Assembly: GCF_040371545.1 (NCBI RefSeq)
Contig: NZ_AP029048.1
Location: 1,860,001 to 1,924,000, forward strand
Source: Synechococcus sp. M16CYN
Lineage (GTDB): Bacteria > Cyanobacteriota > Cyanobacteriia > PCC-6307 > Cyanobiaceae
Direction of reading: 5' to 3'
DNA: 64,000 bases
The translations under genes and the position numbers were made by a program. How positions within the stretch are numbered: position 1 is the first letter of the stretch; every line of letters starts with the position of its first letter. The notes under the pieces were generated by a model that saw only the letters and a list, made by a program, of their open reading frames with translations, was not told the origin of the DNA and ran no database searches. Below are positions 35,701-45,740 of this stretch, piece by piece.

Positions 35701-37707
35701 TCAGAAGCGATCGAATTTATAGTCTGCCGCAGGCAATAAACGCCATCCTCCATGTCCATCCAGCTCTAAGACCGTGTCGTGAAATTCGGTCAAAGTGGGG
35801 CGATGACCAACGCTGATAAATGACATCTCACGACGACAAAGTAAATTATAAAGATGGCGTTCCGTCGCCACGTCTAAAGCGCTAGTGGCTTCATCTAGGA
35901 CCACCATTTGTGGGGCATTTAAAAGCAGACGAGCAAAAGCTAGTCTTTGTTGTTCTCCAAGGGACAATAAGCGCGGCCAATCCTGCTTCACATCCAGATT
36001 GGGATAGCGATTCAGCAAATCAGGGAGACGTACTTCAGCTAAAACAGCTAGAAATTGATCTTCCGCGAACCGATCGGACTGCAGCGGGTAGGCTAACTGC
36101 TCACGCAATGAACCCAGAAGCATGTACGGCTTTTGGGGAATAAATAACAAATCGCCAGCTGAAGGTCTCTGGATTTCACCACCAGACTGGACTGGCCAAA
36201 GACCACTCACTAAACGTAAGAAAGAAGTCTTTCCGCATCCAGAGTGACCTACCACCAAAAGACTTTGGTGTGGTTCGAGGCTAAGGCTAAGATCACGAAT
36301 CAGCACCCTCTCGCTGTATGGGGGTACGAGATTTACATGCTTCAACAGGAGGCAGTTATTCTTAACAGTTTGAGGGGCTATGTCGATAGTATTGGATAAA
36401 CCCTCACCGTCGGCACTAATTTCATCCACACGGCCCTGAAAACTTTCAAGTCGAGAAATGCTAGCGGAGAATGCTGCTAAGCGATCGATGTTATTGACGA
36501 TGTAACTGACCGAAAATAAAACCTGAGAGAATGCTATACTTGCTTGACCAAAAACACCGAAATCAACCTCTTTTGCAAAATAAATTGGAGCTATTACTAA
36601 CCAAGGAAGGAAACGCGAAAAATAATCATAAGAGCGCTGAATAACGCTGATCAAAGCTTCCCAAACTATCAAGTTGTTATAGTTTTTAATTGCCCCATTG
36701 AGGCGACGATTTGCTTCTTTACTTTCTTGCCCTTCGCCGCCATAAAAAGCAATAGATTCAGCATTATCACGAATATGAACCAGTCCATAGCGAAAGTCTG
36801 CTTCAAGCTTCAGCTGTTGGTAATTTAGGACAACAAGTTTTCGACTCGCAAATATAATTAAACTTGTTCCTATTACTGAATAAACTAAAAGGAATAATGC
36901 AAGGCGACTATTAATTGTCCAAAGAACAATAATGAAACTTAGAAAGGTTAGTAAAGCAGAAATTACTTCTACAATAACACTCAAACTAGTGATCGTAAAA
37001 CTCCTTGTATCATCTGAAATTCGCTGATCAGGATTATCAATATCAGAAGCATTCTCATCATTTGGATTGAGAACATAGTAGGCGCGATTAGCAAGATAGC
37101 GGTTAAGCAGGCGTGAACTAAGCCATTGACGCCACATTAAACCGACTTTAGGAATTAAATAACTCTGGATAGCCCGGATTGGCAAAGCTAAAACTAGACA
37201 AAATGCGTAAATCGCGACAATTTTCCAAAAACTGCTCTCGTCATATCCAACCAGGGCATTTTCAATATTTCGGGCAATAAAACTAATACCTACATTGATT
37301 CCATTAATCACAAGGATTAGTAGAGCAATCACGCCAAGAAGCAACCAAGGTAGCCAATGACCCTGACGAAGTTTGCTACGAAAAACTACAAAACAGCCTC
37401 CACCCATCAAGCCAAGCGCGCTGACCAAAGGACCAATCCAGCCATCCCAAATGGCATCGACGCGCTCAGGAACCCCTGGCAGAAAACGTTCTTGAAGGCT
37501 TGGACTTAGAGCTCCACTGATTCCGACTATTGCCGTTAGCAACAGCAAAGTAACACCGATGACAACCATTAATAGAGCCACCACTAGCAGCAAAAACTGC
37601 CAGGAGCGATTCTCCTCAACTGGGAGAAAATACGGTTGCGCGAGGCGTTGTAACCGGCCTAGCTGTAAACCGAAATCTCGAAACGGACGCCTTGAAGATG
37701 TTGTCAT
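35701..37707 (-). CDS. ABC transporter, fused membrane and ATPase (SbmA/BacA-ABCD-like)
   Basis: A 668-aa half-transporter. The N-terminal about 1-400 has several membrane spans, including the conserved segment YYVLNPNDENASDIDNPDQR (peroxisomal/SbmA-like ABC_membrane_2 signature). The C-terminal ATPase has Walker A GHSGCGKTS at about 486-494, signature LSLGEQQRLAFARLL, Walker B QMVVLDEATSALD and H-loop VGHRP. It forms homodimers in the thylakoid or plasma membrane; the substrate is unknown (the family carries vitamin B12, peptides or acyl compounds). It lies 24 bases after the HIT gene. Intact. Confidence 0.9.
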   Translation of the reverse strand: MTTSSRRPFRDFGLQLGRLQRLAQPYFLPVEENRSWQFLLLVVALLMVVIGVTLLLLTAIVGISGALSPSLQERFLPGVPERVDAIWDGWIGPLVSALGLMGGGCFVVFRSKLRQGHWLPWLLLGVIALLILVINGINVGISFIARNIENALVGYDESSFWKIVAIYAFCLVLALPIRAIQSYLIPKVGLMWRQWLSSRLLNRYLANRAYYVLNPNDENASDIDNPDQRISDDTRSFTITSLSVIVEVISALLTFLSFIIVLWTINSRLALFLLVYSVIGTSLIIFASRKLVVLNYQQLKLEADFRYGLVHIRDNAESIAFYGGEGQESKEANRRLNGAIKNYNNLIVWEALISVIQRSYDYFSRFLPWLVIAPIYFAKEVDFGVFGQASIAFSQVLFSVSYIVNNIDRLAAFSASISRLESFQGRVDEISADGEGLSNTIDIAPQTVKNNCLLLKHVNLVPPYSERVLIRDLSLSLEPHQSLLVVGHSGCGKTSFLRLVSGLWPVQSGGEIQRPSAGDLLFIPQKPYMLLGSLREQLAYPLQSDRFAEDQFLAVLAEVRLPDLLNRYPNLDVKQDWPRLLSLGEQQRLAFARLLLNAPQMVVLDEATSALDVATERHLYNLLCRREMSFISVGHRPTLTEFHDTVLELDGHGGWRLLPAADYKFDRF

Positions 37708-37731
37708 CAGCCCATTTTGACTGTGGCGGGC

Positions 37732-38073
37732 TCAACCAGGGGGCCAGGCTAGGGGACGACCACCGATTACATGAACGTGGAGGTGAAACACCGTTTGTCC
37801 AGCCCCAGTACCACTGTTAATTACTGTGCGCCAATCGTTCAAGCCTTCTTGTCGAGCCACACGAGCCGCCACTAATAACAGGTGCCCAAGAAGGGTCTGA
37901 TCGCTCTCCACCGCCGATCGTAAACTCTCAATTGGTCGGCGGGGAATCACCAGAACATGAATAGGCGCTTGAGGAGCAATATCTCGAAACGCTAGACAAA
38001 ACTCATCGCTATACACCTTGTCGCAAGGAATCTCGCCGTGAAGAATTTTTCTGAAGATCGTGTCGTCCGCCAT
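37732..38073 (-). CDS. HIT-family nucleotide-binding protein (HinT-like)
   Basis: A 113-aa protein, starting MADDTIFRKILHGEIPCDKV. The histidine triad is at HLHVHVIGG near the C-terminus, with IPRRPIESL and the C-terminal RPLAWPPG as in HinT purine-nucleoside phosphoramidases. Cytosolic. It is first of the minus-strand group HIT-ABC-hli. A plus-strand fragment (38118) is divergent upstream. Confidence 0.93.
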   Translation of the reverse strand: MADDTIFRKILHGEIPCDKVYSDEFCLAFRDIAPQAPIHVLVIPRRPIESLRSAVESDQTLLGHLLLVAARVARQEGLNDWRTVINSGTGAGQTVFHLHVHVIGGRPLAWPPG

Positions 38074-38117
38074 AACAATTGACAGGGAGGTGAAAAGGAA
38101 ATGAGACTAGAGAGACG

Positions 38118-38225
38118 ATGTCCCAGCGCCTTACCTCACGGACGCGAGTCAAGCCTACCGCTGTTGAAGTGGACCTCTGGTTTAGCCTTAAGTGTATCTG
38201 GGTCTTAGTCGATCAGGATCCCTGA
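38118..38225 (+). pseudogene. Broken gene divergent from HIT (first 35 codons)
   Basis: ATG to TGA frame of 35 codons with coherent sequence (SQRLTSRTRVKPTAVEVD then LWFSLKCIWVLVDQDP). The same frame continues sensibly for about 15 codons beyond the TGA and then degenerates; another coherent frame (MPVKSLGLPVILDNTSENAP, 38413-38556) follows. Together these look like relics of one or two small genes. Family not recognised. Confidence 0.35.
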
Positions 38226-38579
38226 CGGGTTATCAAAAAATCTCGGGAACTAGCTTGCTCCACCTTGTAAAACAGCGAACCCCGCTAACTCAATTGTATC
38301 GATAACAACCAGGACCCAATCAACCGCCCTAGGTCTAACCGTGCTGCTCAGTCAAACTGGGGTCGGATAGCAGCTTAGGATCGCGTCACTGCATGATCGC
38401 TCTTATGAACCTATGCCTGTAAAAAGTCTGGGCCTCCCGGTGATTCTTGATAATACCAGTGAAAACGCGCCGTCCCTCAGGGTAGTAGTTGAGGTGGTCC
38501 CCTACATTGGAGCAGCCTCTGCACCAACCGCTATTCAGGCCTTCAGAACGCGGTAGTAAGACGCGTCAGCCAAGGCCCA
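38226..38579. other. Eroded spacer between HIT and DUF3747 genes
   Basis: Balanced composition but no intact gene; contains the 47-codon plus-strand frame at 38413-38556 noted with the previous entry. No RNA gene seen. Confidence 0.4.
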
Positions 38580-38837
38580 TCAATAGCTACTACCTGTGTC
38601 CGACCTACTAGTAACCCGCATCGTTGCGCGGACTTGCCCGACGGCAAGAGAAACTGAGATAGCAATAACGAATGTTGATAGATGCAAGCTCACTAACCAT
38701 GTATAATCTTGCAGTCTTTGTAACTGATACATATACGCTTCGTCGCTGAATACACCAAAAGCTCGGGTAAATTCCTCGATTAGCCAGTCATGATATGTCC
38801 AGCATCTACTGTTGCACCAATTACGATAGGCAATCAA
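38580..38837 (-). CDS. Possible small membrane protein coupled to the DUF3747 gene (85 aa)
   Basis: TTG start overlaps the stop of the DUF3747 gene (TTGA), suggesting coupled translation. The sequence has a soluble helical head (DWLIEEFTRAFGVFSDEAYM), one hydrophobic span (LHLSTFVIAISVSLAVG) and a polar tail. Coherence is moderate and no family is known. It may be a real gene or a decayed one. Confidence 0.3.
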   Translation of the reverse strand: MIAYRNWCNSRCWTYHDWLIEEFTRAFGVFSDEAYMYQLQRLQDYTWLVSLHLSTFVIAISVSLAVGQVRATMRVTSRSDTGSSY

Positions 38838-39388
38838 TTTGTTCGAGTAATATCCTGATAAATATAGAGATGACCAAGAGCTTTCTCACCATAAGCACGT
38901 CGCATCAATTTCCATCCTGGCTGAAGTTTAAGCTGAACAAAACCACTAGCTATTCCACCCGAACGAGCAACTGTAAATATCGGTTTAGAGGGATTAAGCG
39001 TCGGAATAGCTAACAGCTCTAAGTCGCCGCCGGTTTTTACCACGGTAAAACGATAGTTAGTACCCATATCGTCTTCGCCAAGACGCAGAGAATAACCGTT
39101 GCTATCAGTGTAGCGATTACAGATGCCTGTGAAATCGAAGCCAGAGAGAAGAGGACTTACCATTGCCGGTGTAGATCTGCTGACTGAGAAACACGGACGT
39201 TTGTTAACTCGCTGCTCGTAAATGTTCAGCTGCGACCTTGCGCTCCGGCCGATCGGAGCAGCAACTAATACGAAGTTGGATTCTTCAACGGGAATAGCTG
39301 TAAACAGAGAGCCCTGAGCTAAAACTGGCACAGTGCTTAACACAGAAAAAGAAAATCCGGCAGCAGCTGGCAAGAAACGGGCAACCAT
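38834..39388 (-). CDS. DUF3747 secreted protein
   Basis: A 184-aa protein from ATG 39388 (MVARFLPAAAGFSFSVLSTV, signal peptide ending VLAQG); the frame is open 21 codons further upstream. The mature part has the family pattern FVLVAAPIGRSARSQLNIYE, KRPCFSV, DFTGICNRYTDSNGYSLRLG and a C-terminal lectin-like beta-strand region. Two conserved cysteines probably form a disulfide, so it is exported. The family is restricted to cyanobacteria and of unknown function. The neighbour upstream on the same strand is a small membrane protein. Confidence 0.85.
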   Translation of the reverse strand: MVARFLPAAAGFSFSVLSTVPVLAQGSLFTAIPVEESNFVLVAAPIGRSARSQLNIYEQRVNKRPCFSVSRSTPAMVSPLLSGFDFTGICNRYTDSNGYSLRLGEDDMGTNYRFTVVKTGGDLELLAIPTLNPSKPIFTVARSGGIASGFVQLKLQPGWKLMRRAYGEKALGHLYIYQDITRTN

Positions 39389-39447
39389 GGTTGAAAGCTT
39401 ATTCAAATGAATCATGAAACTCGTTACCCGTCCCAAACTGATGTAAC

Positions 39448-39639
39448 TCAAGCTGGTTTATTCAAGCGAATGGCCACAATAAGCGTCACGATCGTTCCGG
39501 GTGCAGCGACTGCCAAAATCCAGCTGGTAACGAGGACACCGAGATCGGGGTCACCATACCCTAGCTCAAACACGCAACCGGTACTAGCAATTCCCAAGAT
39601 GCAAGCCAAAGCAAGAAATAACCCGGCCAAAGGTTTCAT
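39448..39639 (-). CDS. Small membrane protein (63 aa)
   Basis: From ATG 39639 (MKPLAGLFLALACILGIAST, then GCVFELGYGDPDLG and VTSWILAVAAPGTIVTLIVA). The longer open frame to 39687 would overlap def, so the shorter start is preferred. There are two hydrophobic segments around a Gly/Asp loop; the first ends in STGC, which could even be a lipobox. No family name. It sits between def and the DUF3747 gene on the same strand. Confidence 0.6.
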   Translation of the reverse strand: MKPLAGLFLALACILGIASTGCVFELGYGDPDLGVLVTSWILAVAAPGTIVTLIVAIRLNKPA

Positions 39640-39649
39640 CTGTATGAAT

Positions 39650-40264
39650 TCAAGAAATGCTTTGGACGTACTGAGTTTGAAAGCCATGCTCTTTCAATTC
39701 TTTCCGAAGGCAAACTTCATCAGTTACGCGATCTACAAAAAGCACACCATTGAGATGGTCTATTTCATGTTGAATGCAACGAGCCATTAAGCCATCTGCT
39801 TTCATCTTTCTTGGCCTTCCCATGTCATCGCGATAACTCAGCTCAATAGCTGTGGGCCTCACCACATTGAGATATACACCGGGAATGCTGAGACAACCCT
39901 CCTCATAAGCATTGAGATCAGCACTAGCAGAGGTGATCTCCGGATTAATCAACACTAAAGGTGGCGTGGCAGCGTTTTCCAGATCAAGATCAATCACTAA
40001 CAACTGCTGATGAACCGCCACCTGGGGGGCAGCCAAACCAATACCCTTCGCGGCATACATACTGCGTAGCATGTCTCGTGCCAGTTCCTGGATCTGGTTG
40101 TTCACCTTGCCAATGCGCTGGGCTGGCTGACGAAGCACTGCGGCACCAAGGGTGTGAATCTCCAGTGGAGGAATATCCAGCACAGTTTTCGGTACCAGCA
40201 CTGCCTCCATGGTCTTATCAGCCCTTCTAGCCAACTGCGCGAAGCTTACCGACAAAGCCACCAT
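39650..40264 (-). CDS. def: Peptide deformylase
   Basis: A 204-aa protein from ATG 40264. All three metal motifs are present: GIGLAAPQV, EEGCLSIPG and QHEIDHLNGVLF, where the Cys and the two His bind Fe/Zn and Glu is catalytic. The N-terminal extension (about 35 residues: ALSVSFAQLARRADKTMEAV) is normal for cyanobacterial Def. It removes the formyl group from nascent proteins. The frame is open further upstream without family support. Confidence 0.95.
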   Translation of the reverse strand: MVALSVSFAQLARRADKTMEAVLVPKTVLDIPPLEIHTLGAAVLRQPAQRIGKVNNQIQELARDMLRSMYAAKGIGLAAPQVAVHQQLLVIDLDLENAATPPLVLINPEITSASADLNAYEEGCLSIPGVYLNVVRPTAIELSYRDDMGRPRKMKADGLMARCIQHEIDHLNGVLFVDRVTDEVCLRKELKEHGFQTQYVQSIS

Positions 40265-40983
40265 TGCATCGATCCGACATTTTAAACGACACCGGACAGG
40301 CATCCGGGTTGAAAGAACCGAAGTTGTCCAAAGTATTACTGAAGATATGCTTGAAGCGATCTTTTTTTGAGCAGCAACCTGCGGATAACGAATGCACCAT
40401 AGTCGCACTAAGCCGTGTCGGCAAACCAAATACATTGAACATTGGGAATTTCACCAGCACCAACAAATCAGCGCCGCTGCTGGGTGCATAACTACGGTGA
40501 CCGCAGGTTTTTCATCAAATCTAATTTTGATTTATTGAATGTTAGTTACATTATGCTGAAGAGAGGAGAATTCAGAACTTGATGATGGGGCCTAATGCAA
40601 TTTATAAATTCATGGTCATCGGTGCTGAAGCCAAGCCAAGCTCGCGGTCTTACGTGGGCTGATATAGCGACGGAACTTAATACCCCGAGTTTTGCTACGC
40701 TTCAGTCACACGTCAACACTTTTTTAGGTTTTGATGACCTTACTTAATGCCTTTACTAAACTATAACACCAAGGGTACCGTAATCCGTGATTGAACCAAT
40801 ATTCAAATCGAACAAAGACTCTAAGTCAGCCTACTAACCCACTGTCTCTCTGCAAAAAAGCTCTGGCCGTCTATTGCTCCAGTTTCGCAGTAACCCGATA
40901 ACGTCTCTCCTGTAGCCAATAAAAAGGAAGCCGCAATAAATCTACGGTGTTACCAGATTTTGTAGCGGTACGCAGGGAAGAAG
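40265..40983. other. Spacer between def and sufS
   Basis: About 720 bases. In related genomes def often has a divergent hydrolase gene beside it, but here only short frames remain (for example 40264-40491 plus strand), without recognisable motifs. Possibly an eroded gene. No RNA gene seen. Confidence 0.4.
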
Positions 40984-42270
40984 CTAGCCGTGCTTCCGCA
41001 GGAAAGCCACCGTAGAAGCAAGCTCGTCGCTGAAATTGTTAATCTCTTCGGAGGTGTTTGTGAAACTTAAGCTGGCGCGAGCTGAAGCTGTTACCCCGTA
41101 GTAACGATGAAGCGGCTGGCAGCAATGATGGCCACTACGAATGCAAATGCCAGATGTATCCATTATTACAGCGATGTCGTCAGCATGCACGCCGTCCACA
41201 AGAAACGTGGCTAGGGCACCACGTCCAGGCTGTTGCTCAGGCGTTGGGCCCAAAATACGGAGGCCTTCGATCTCTTGCAACTGAGAAAATAGCTGGAGGG
41301 TAAGCCGAGCTTCCCATGCTCGAATCGATTCTAAACCGATGACTTGCAAATAGTGAAGCGCTGCGCTCATTCCTACAGCTTCACCGATAGCAGGGGTGCC
41401 AGCCTCAAATTTGTGAGGTAGTGCTGCCCAGTTGCTGTGATCTAAAAAAACGTCCTGAATCATCTCACCACCTCCAAGGAATGGTGGCATTTCCTCAAGA
41501 AGCGCTTCGCGTGCCCAAAGGAACCCAATCCCGGTCGGACCGCATAGCTTATGAGAGGAACCCACCAGAAAGTCGGCTTCCATTGCGGCTACATTGATCC
41601 CTTGATGCGCCAGACTCTGGCATGCATCAACCAACACCAAGGCACCGATACCATGGGCAGCTGGGATGACAGCCTCAAGCGGATTGCAGCAACCCAAAGT
41701 ATTACTGATGTGCGCTAGGCTAACCAAGCGTGTACGTTTATTCAGTTTCGCCTGGAAATCCTCCAAATCAAAGCGACCCTCTTTAGTGATGCCGACGTGC
41801 CTTAATACACAGCCGGTACGCCGAGCCAGAAGCTGCCAGGGTACCAGGTTGCTGTGATGCTCCATCAATGTAAGCAATACTTCATCTCCTACACAAAGAT
41901 TGGCGTCACCCCAACTACGCGCCACAAGGTTGATCGCCTCGCTGGCATTGCGGGTAAAGACGATCTCGCGAGGACTATTCGCACCAATAAATTTAGCTGC
42001 AGTGCTGCGGGCTGCCTCAAACGATTCAGTCGCGCGAGCACTGAGCTGATGAGCTCCCCGATGCACATTGGCGTTGTTACAGCTGTAGTAATGCTGCATA
42101 GCCTCAAGCACTTGCCGCGGTTTCTGACTAGTAGCAGCGTGGTCTAAATAAATCAAAGGGCGACCACTAGGAGATTTCTGACCAAAAATCGGAAAATCAG
42201 CACGGTACCGTGCTGATAAATCGCTGATATCAGCATTGGATCGCACCTCGGCGGTGCCAGGCTTGGTCAT
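40984..42270 (-). CDS. sufS: Cysteine desulfurase SufS
   Basis: A 428-aa PLP enzyme from ATG 42270. It has YLDHAATSQKP, the NANVHRGAH segment, VDACQSLAHQ, the PLP-lysine site GSSHKLCGPTGIGF and the catalytic-Cys loop RSGHHCCQPLHRY. It abstracts sulfur from cysteine for Suf Fe-S assembly. The start overlaps the sufD stop by four bases (ATGA). It is the last gene of the minus-strand operon ftrC-sufB-sufC-sufD-sufS. Confidence 0.97.
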   Translation of the reverse strand: MTKPGTAEVRSNADISDLSARYRADFPIFGQKSPSGRPLIYLDHAATSQKPRQVLEAMQHYYSCNNANVHRGAHQLSARATESFEAARSTAAKFIGANSPREIVFTRNASEAINLVARSWGDANLCVGDEVLLTLMEHHSNLVPWQLLARRTGCVLRHVGITKEGRFDLEDFQAKLNKRTRLVSLAHISNTLGCCNPLEAVIPAAHGIGALVLVDACQSLAHQGINVAAMEADFLVGSSHKLCGPTGIGFLWAREALLEEMPPFLGGGEMIQDVFLDHSNWAALPHKFEAGTPAIGEAVGMSAALHYLQVIGLESIRAWEARLTLQLFSQLQEIEGLRILGPTPEQQPGRGALATFLVDGVHADDIAVIMDTSGICIRSGHHCCQPLHRYYGVTASARASLSFTNTSEEINNFSDELASTVAFLRKHG

Positions 42271-43460
42271 GAAATCAATCCCTTCAATACTCGTTCCAAT
42301 GGTTGCCAAACCCGGGCATGAACCGGGAGCGTATCCACCACCTCCTGACATGCTCCTCTCAGCAATAACACTGCTGCCTCCGATGCGCTAATGCCACGGC
42401 TCTTCAAATAAAAGAGTTCGTCCTCCTGCAATTGAGAAACAGTGGCGCCATGAATACAACGAACATCGTCTGCCAAAATCTCCAACTCTGGTTTGGTGTC
42501 GACTCGTGCCCGCTCTGACAACAAGAGATTGCGACTGAGTTGAGCTGCGTTGGTGTGTTGAGCTTGGCGCGGCACAGCGATCGCGCCACTAAATATGGTG
42601 TGGGATCGTCCTGCAGCTAAACACTTCTGCAATTGATCAAGTTCTCCCTCTGGACCCTCGAAACGTACCGCCGTATGGACCGCCAACTGTTGCTCACCAT
42701 CGGCAACAGCTAAGCCTTTCAAATTGGTTGTTGCTTGTCCGCCGACCTGAACTACCCGGGATTCCAGTCTACCCAAAAACCAACCTTGCATCACAGAGGT
42801 AAATCTGTACTGGCTATGCGGCTCCTGCTCTACAGCCAACTGGGTCAGCAACGATGCAATACCATCGGCACAGGCCACCAACCCGTGGTTTAGCCGTGCT
42901 TCCTGTCCAAGATGCACCTCTAAAATATGGCTATGAGCTGCTCGGTCTTTCCCAATGAAGACTTGCAACAAGTCGACTTCTGCTTCCTCCTCCACCAAGA
43001 TCACCACTCGAGTTGCAGTAAGGCCAGATGTAGTAGTAATGATTAGCTCTAATGGCGGCACGTTGCCTCGCACCCGCAAAGCCAGAATCTGATGAGTCGA
43101 AGCACGGTTAAACTCAGTCAACCAGTCGTCGCTGTAACCACAGCGGCATAACGTGTGGCCGAGCATCTGCTCCAGTTCGTGGGGCTTCAGCACGGTGAGT
43201 TCTTCCGGCAAGTTCACGCCTTCTAAGGGGTCGCTAATGCCATCTAGTACAAGCCTCAACGTACCGTCCACTACTGGCGGTGTATCCGGTGACTTGCTAG
43301 AAACCGTACTGATCGGCAATTGGCTAACACCCTCAAGTCGACGTAAATCAGTCAAACGCCAAGCTTCTTGATGACGCGTTGGCAAACCAAGTCGATTTAA
43401 TGCCTCTCTACCTTTTTGCCGGACTGGTGTTAGAACGCTTTGAATGCTCGATAGAGCCAT
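42267..43460 (-). CDS. sufD: Fe-S assembly protein SufD
   Basis: A 397-aa protein. The right-handed beta-helix core is typical of SufB/SufD; visible family segments are TRHQEAWRLTDLRRLEG, ARVDTKPELEILADDVRCIHG and DELFYLKSRGISASEA. It forms the SufBC2D scaffold with SufB and SufC. The start follows sufC by 3 bases and the stop overlaps sufS. Intact. Confidence 0.95.
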   Translation of the reverse strand: MALSSIQSVLTPVRQKGREALNRLGLPTRHQEAWRLTDLRRLEGVSQLPISTVSSKSPDTPPVVDGTLRLVLDGISDPLEGVNLPEELTVLKPHELEQMLGHTLCRCGYSDDWLTEFNRASTHQILALRVRGNVPPLELIITTTSGLTATRVVILVEEEAEVDLLQVFIGKDRAAHSHILEVHLGQEARLNHGLVACADGIASLLTQLAVEQEPHSQYRFTSVMQGWFLGRLESRVVQVGGQATTNLKGLAVADGEQQLAVHTAVRFEGPEGELDQLQKCLAAGRSHTIFSGAIAVPRQAQHTNAAQLSRNLLLSERARVDTKPELEILADDVRCIHGATVSQLQEDELFYLKSRGISASEAAVLLLRGACQEVVDTLPVHARVWQPLERVLKGLIS

Positions 43461-43463
43461 GGT

Positions 43464-44252
43464 TTAGATAGCTCCTTGCGCAGCAAGCTCCTTATCTACC
43501 CAGTCGTAGCCGGTTTGCTCTAATTCCAGCGCCAACTCTCGGCCGCCAGTACGAAGAATGCAACCTGAAGCCATTACGTGGACATAGTCCGGAGTGATCT
43601 CATCAAGAAGGCGTTGATAGTGTGTAATTAAAAGGGTTGCATTCTCAGCGGTAGCTAACTGATTCACACCGTTGGCTACGATGCGCAGTGCGTCTATGTC
43701 TAGACCAGAATCGGTCTCGTCGAGAACCGCAACCACAGGTTCAAGCAAGGCCATCTGCAAAATCTCATTGCGTTTCTTTTCTCCACCTGAGAAACCCTCA
43801 TTGACACTGCGCTCCAGGAATGCCGGATCCATTTGAACAATCTTGAGACGTTCGCGAACGTGATCTTCGAAATCAAAGGTATCCAACTCTTCAAGTCCCC
43901 GCTTGCCACGACGTGCGTTAGTGGCGACTCGCAAAAATTCCAAATTACTCACACCGGGAATTTCTACCGGATACTGAAAACCTAAGAAAAGACCAAGCCG
44001 CGCCCGCTCCTCCGCTTCTTGCTCAAATAAGTCCTCACCGCGATAGCGCACGGAACCGGAGGTAGCGCGGTAAGCTGGGTGCCCTGCCAGCACCTTAGAC
44101 AAGGTGCTCTTTCCGCTGCCATTACGTCCCATGACGGCGTGGATTTCGCCAGCTCGCACCTGAAGATTCACACCTTTTAAAATGGGCTGATCCTCTACAG
44201 AAACGTGTAGATCATTGATGTCAAGAAGAAGCTCAGCGTCGGGGCAGATCAC
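43464..44252 (-). CDS. sufC: Fe-S assembly ATPase SufC
   Basis: A 262-aa protein from GTG 44252 ([20 protein letters not shown]); the open frame reaches upstream into the sufB end, so GTG is preferred. Walker [13 protein letters not shown], the SufC-typical [16 protein letters not shown], signature [11 protein letters not shown] and Walker [13 protein letters not shown] with HYQRLL as the H-loop. It drives conformational change in SufBC2D. Confidence 0.95.
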   Translation of the reverse strand: MICPDAELLLDINDLHVSVEDQPILKGVNLQVRAGEIHAVMGRNGSGKSTLSKVLAGHPAYRATSGSVRYRGEDLFEQEAEERARLGLFLGFQYPVEIPGVSNLEFLRVATNARRGKRGLEELDTFDFEDHVRERLKIVQMDPAFLERSVNEGFSGGEKKRNEILQMALLEPVVAVLDETDSGLDIDALRIVANGVNQLATAENATLLITHYQRLLDEITPDYVHVMASGCILRTGGRELALELEQTGYDWVDKELAAQGAI

Positions 44253-44295
44253 TTGAAAGAGAATTGATAGAACAAAGTGATGCTGAGAGTAAGGA

Positions 44296-45735
44296 TCAAC
44301 CCACGGACCCTTCAAGCTTGAGAGCCAGCAGCTTGTCGGCTTCCGCCGCAAATTCCATCGGCAGCTGGTTAAACACGTCTCGGCAAAAGCCGCTCACCAT
44401 CATTGAAACCGCCTCCTCAAAATCGATACCACGACTTTGCAGATAGAAGAGTTGGTCCTCAGAGATTCGGCAAGTACTGGCTTCGTGTTCAATAGCAGCC
44501 TGAGGTTGCTGCGAACGGATATAAGGGTAAGTGTTAGCTGCGGCTTGATTACCGATCAACATAGAATCGCACTGGCTGTAATTCCGAGCACCTTTAGCTG
44601 CAGTACCCATCTGCACAAGGCCACGGTAGCTGTTGCTGGAATTACCAGCACTGATACCCTTGCTCACGATCGTAGAACGTGTGCGAGGGCCAACATGAAT
44701 CATTTTCGTACCTGTATCCGCCTGCTGACGATTGTTCGTGAGAGCTACAGAATAGAACTCACCTACGGAGTCAGCGCCTTGTAAAACACAGCTAGGGTAC
44801 TTCCAGGTGATTGCCGAGCCAGTCTCCACTTGAGTCCAGCTAATGCGACTACGAGCACCTCGGCATTGACCACGCTTGGTGACAAAATTGAAGATGCCGC
44901 CAACACCATTCTCGTCGCCAGCGTACCAGTTCTGAACAGTGGAGTATTTAATGGAGGCATCATCCAGAACCACCAGCTCCACAACGGCAGCATGTAGTTG
45001 GTTAGTGTCGAACATCGGTGCTGTACACCCCTCGAGATAACTCACCGAAGCACTCTCCTCGGCAACGATCAGAGTGCGTTCAAACTGACCTGTGTCACCA
45101 GAATTGATCCGAAAATAAGTCGAGAGCTCCATAGGGCACTTTACTCCTTTCGGAACGAACACAAAGGAGCCGTCGCTAAACACAGCAGAATTGAGAGCAG
45201 CGAAATAGTTATCATTACTAGCCACTACCGAACCTAAGTAACGTTCAATGAGCTCTGGATGTTTTTTAACCGCTTCTGTGAAAGAGCAGAATACTACCCC
45301 GTACTCAGCCAGCTTTTCTTTGTAAGTAGTAGCAACTGAAACGCTGTCGAACACCGCGTCAACGGCGACGTTGCTGAGGCGCTTTTGCTCACTAATAGGG
45401 ATACCCAGCTTATCAAAAGTTTCAAGTAGCTTTGGGTCAACCTCGTTGAGGTGCGCTTTTTTTTCTCGCTGCTTTGGGGCAGCGTAGTAGACGATGTCTT
45501 GATAATCGACTGCATCGTAGCCCAAGGCAGCCCAGTTGGGCTCTTCCAATGTGAGCCAGTGGCGAAAGGCTTTGAGCCGGAAGTTGAGCAGAAAATCTGG
45601 CTCGTCCTTCTTCGAAGAGATAAGTCGGACGACCTCGTCATTCAGACCCTTGTCGATCTTATCAGTCTCGATCTCAGTCACAAAGCCGTACTTGTACGGC
45701 TGGCTGACGAGATCCCGAGTGGAGGTGCTGGTCAT
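44296..45735 (-). CDS. sufB: Fe-S scaffold protein SufB
   Basis: A 479-aa protein, full length. [11 protein letters not shown] at the start, [38 protein letters not shown] and the C-terminal [20 protein letters not shown] carry the conserved Cys/Glu/His positions of the scaffold. It starts 5 bases after ftrC. Intact, high confidence. Confidence 0.97.
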   Translation of the reverse strand: MTSTSTRDLVSQPYKYGFVTEIETDKIDKGLNDEVVRLISSKKDEPDFLLNFRLKAFRHWLTLEEPNWAALGYDAVDYQDIVYYAAPKQREKKAHLNEVDPKLLETFDKLGIPISEQKRLSNVAVDAVFDSVSVATTYKEKLAEYGVVFCSFTEAVKKHPELIERYLGSVVASNDNYFAALNSAVFSDGSFVFVPKGVKCPMELSTYFRINSGDTGQFERTLIVAEESASVSYLEGCTAPMFDTNQLHAAVVELVVLDDASIKYSTVQNWYAGDENGVGGIFNFVTKRGQCRGARSRISWTQVETGSAITWKYPSCVLQGADSVGEFYSVALTNNRQQADTGTKMIHVGPRTRSTIVSKGISAGNSSNSYRGLVQMGTAAKGARNYSQCDSMLIGNQAAANTYPYIRSQQPQAAIEHEASTCRISEDQLFYLQSRGIDFEEAVSMMVSGFCRDVFNQLPMEFAAEADKLLALKLEGSVG

Positions 45736-45740
45736 TCAAG

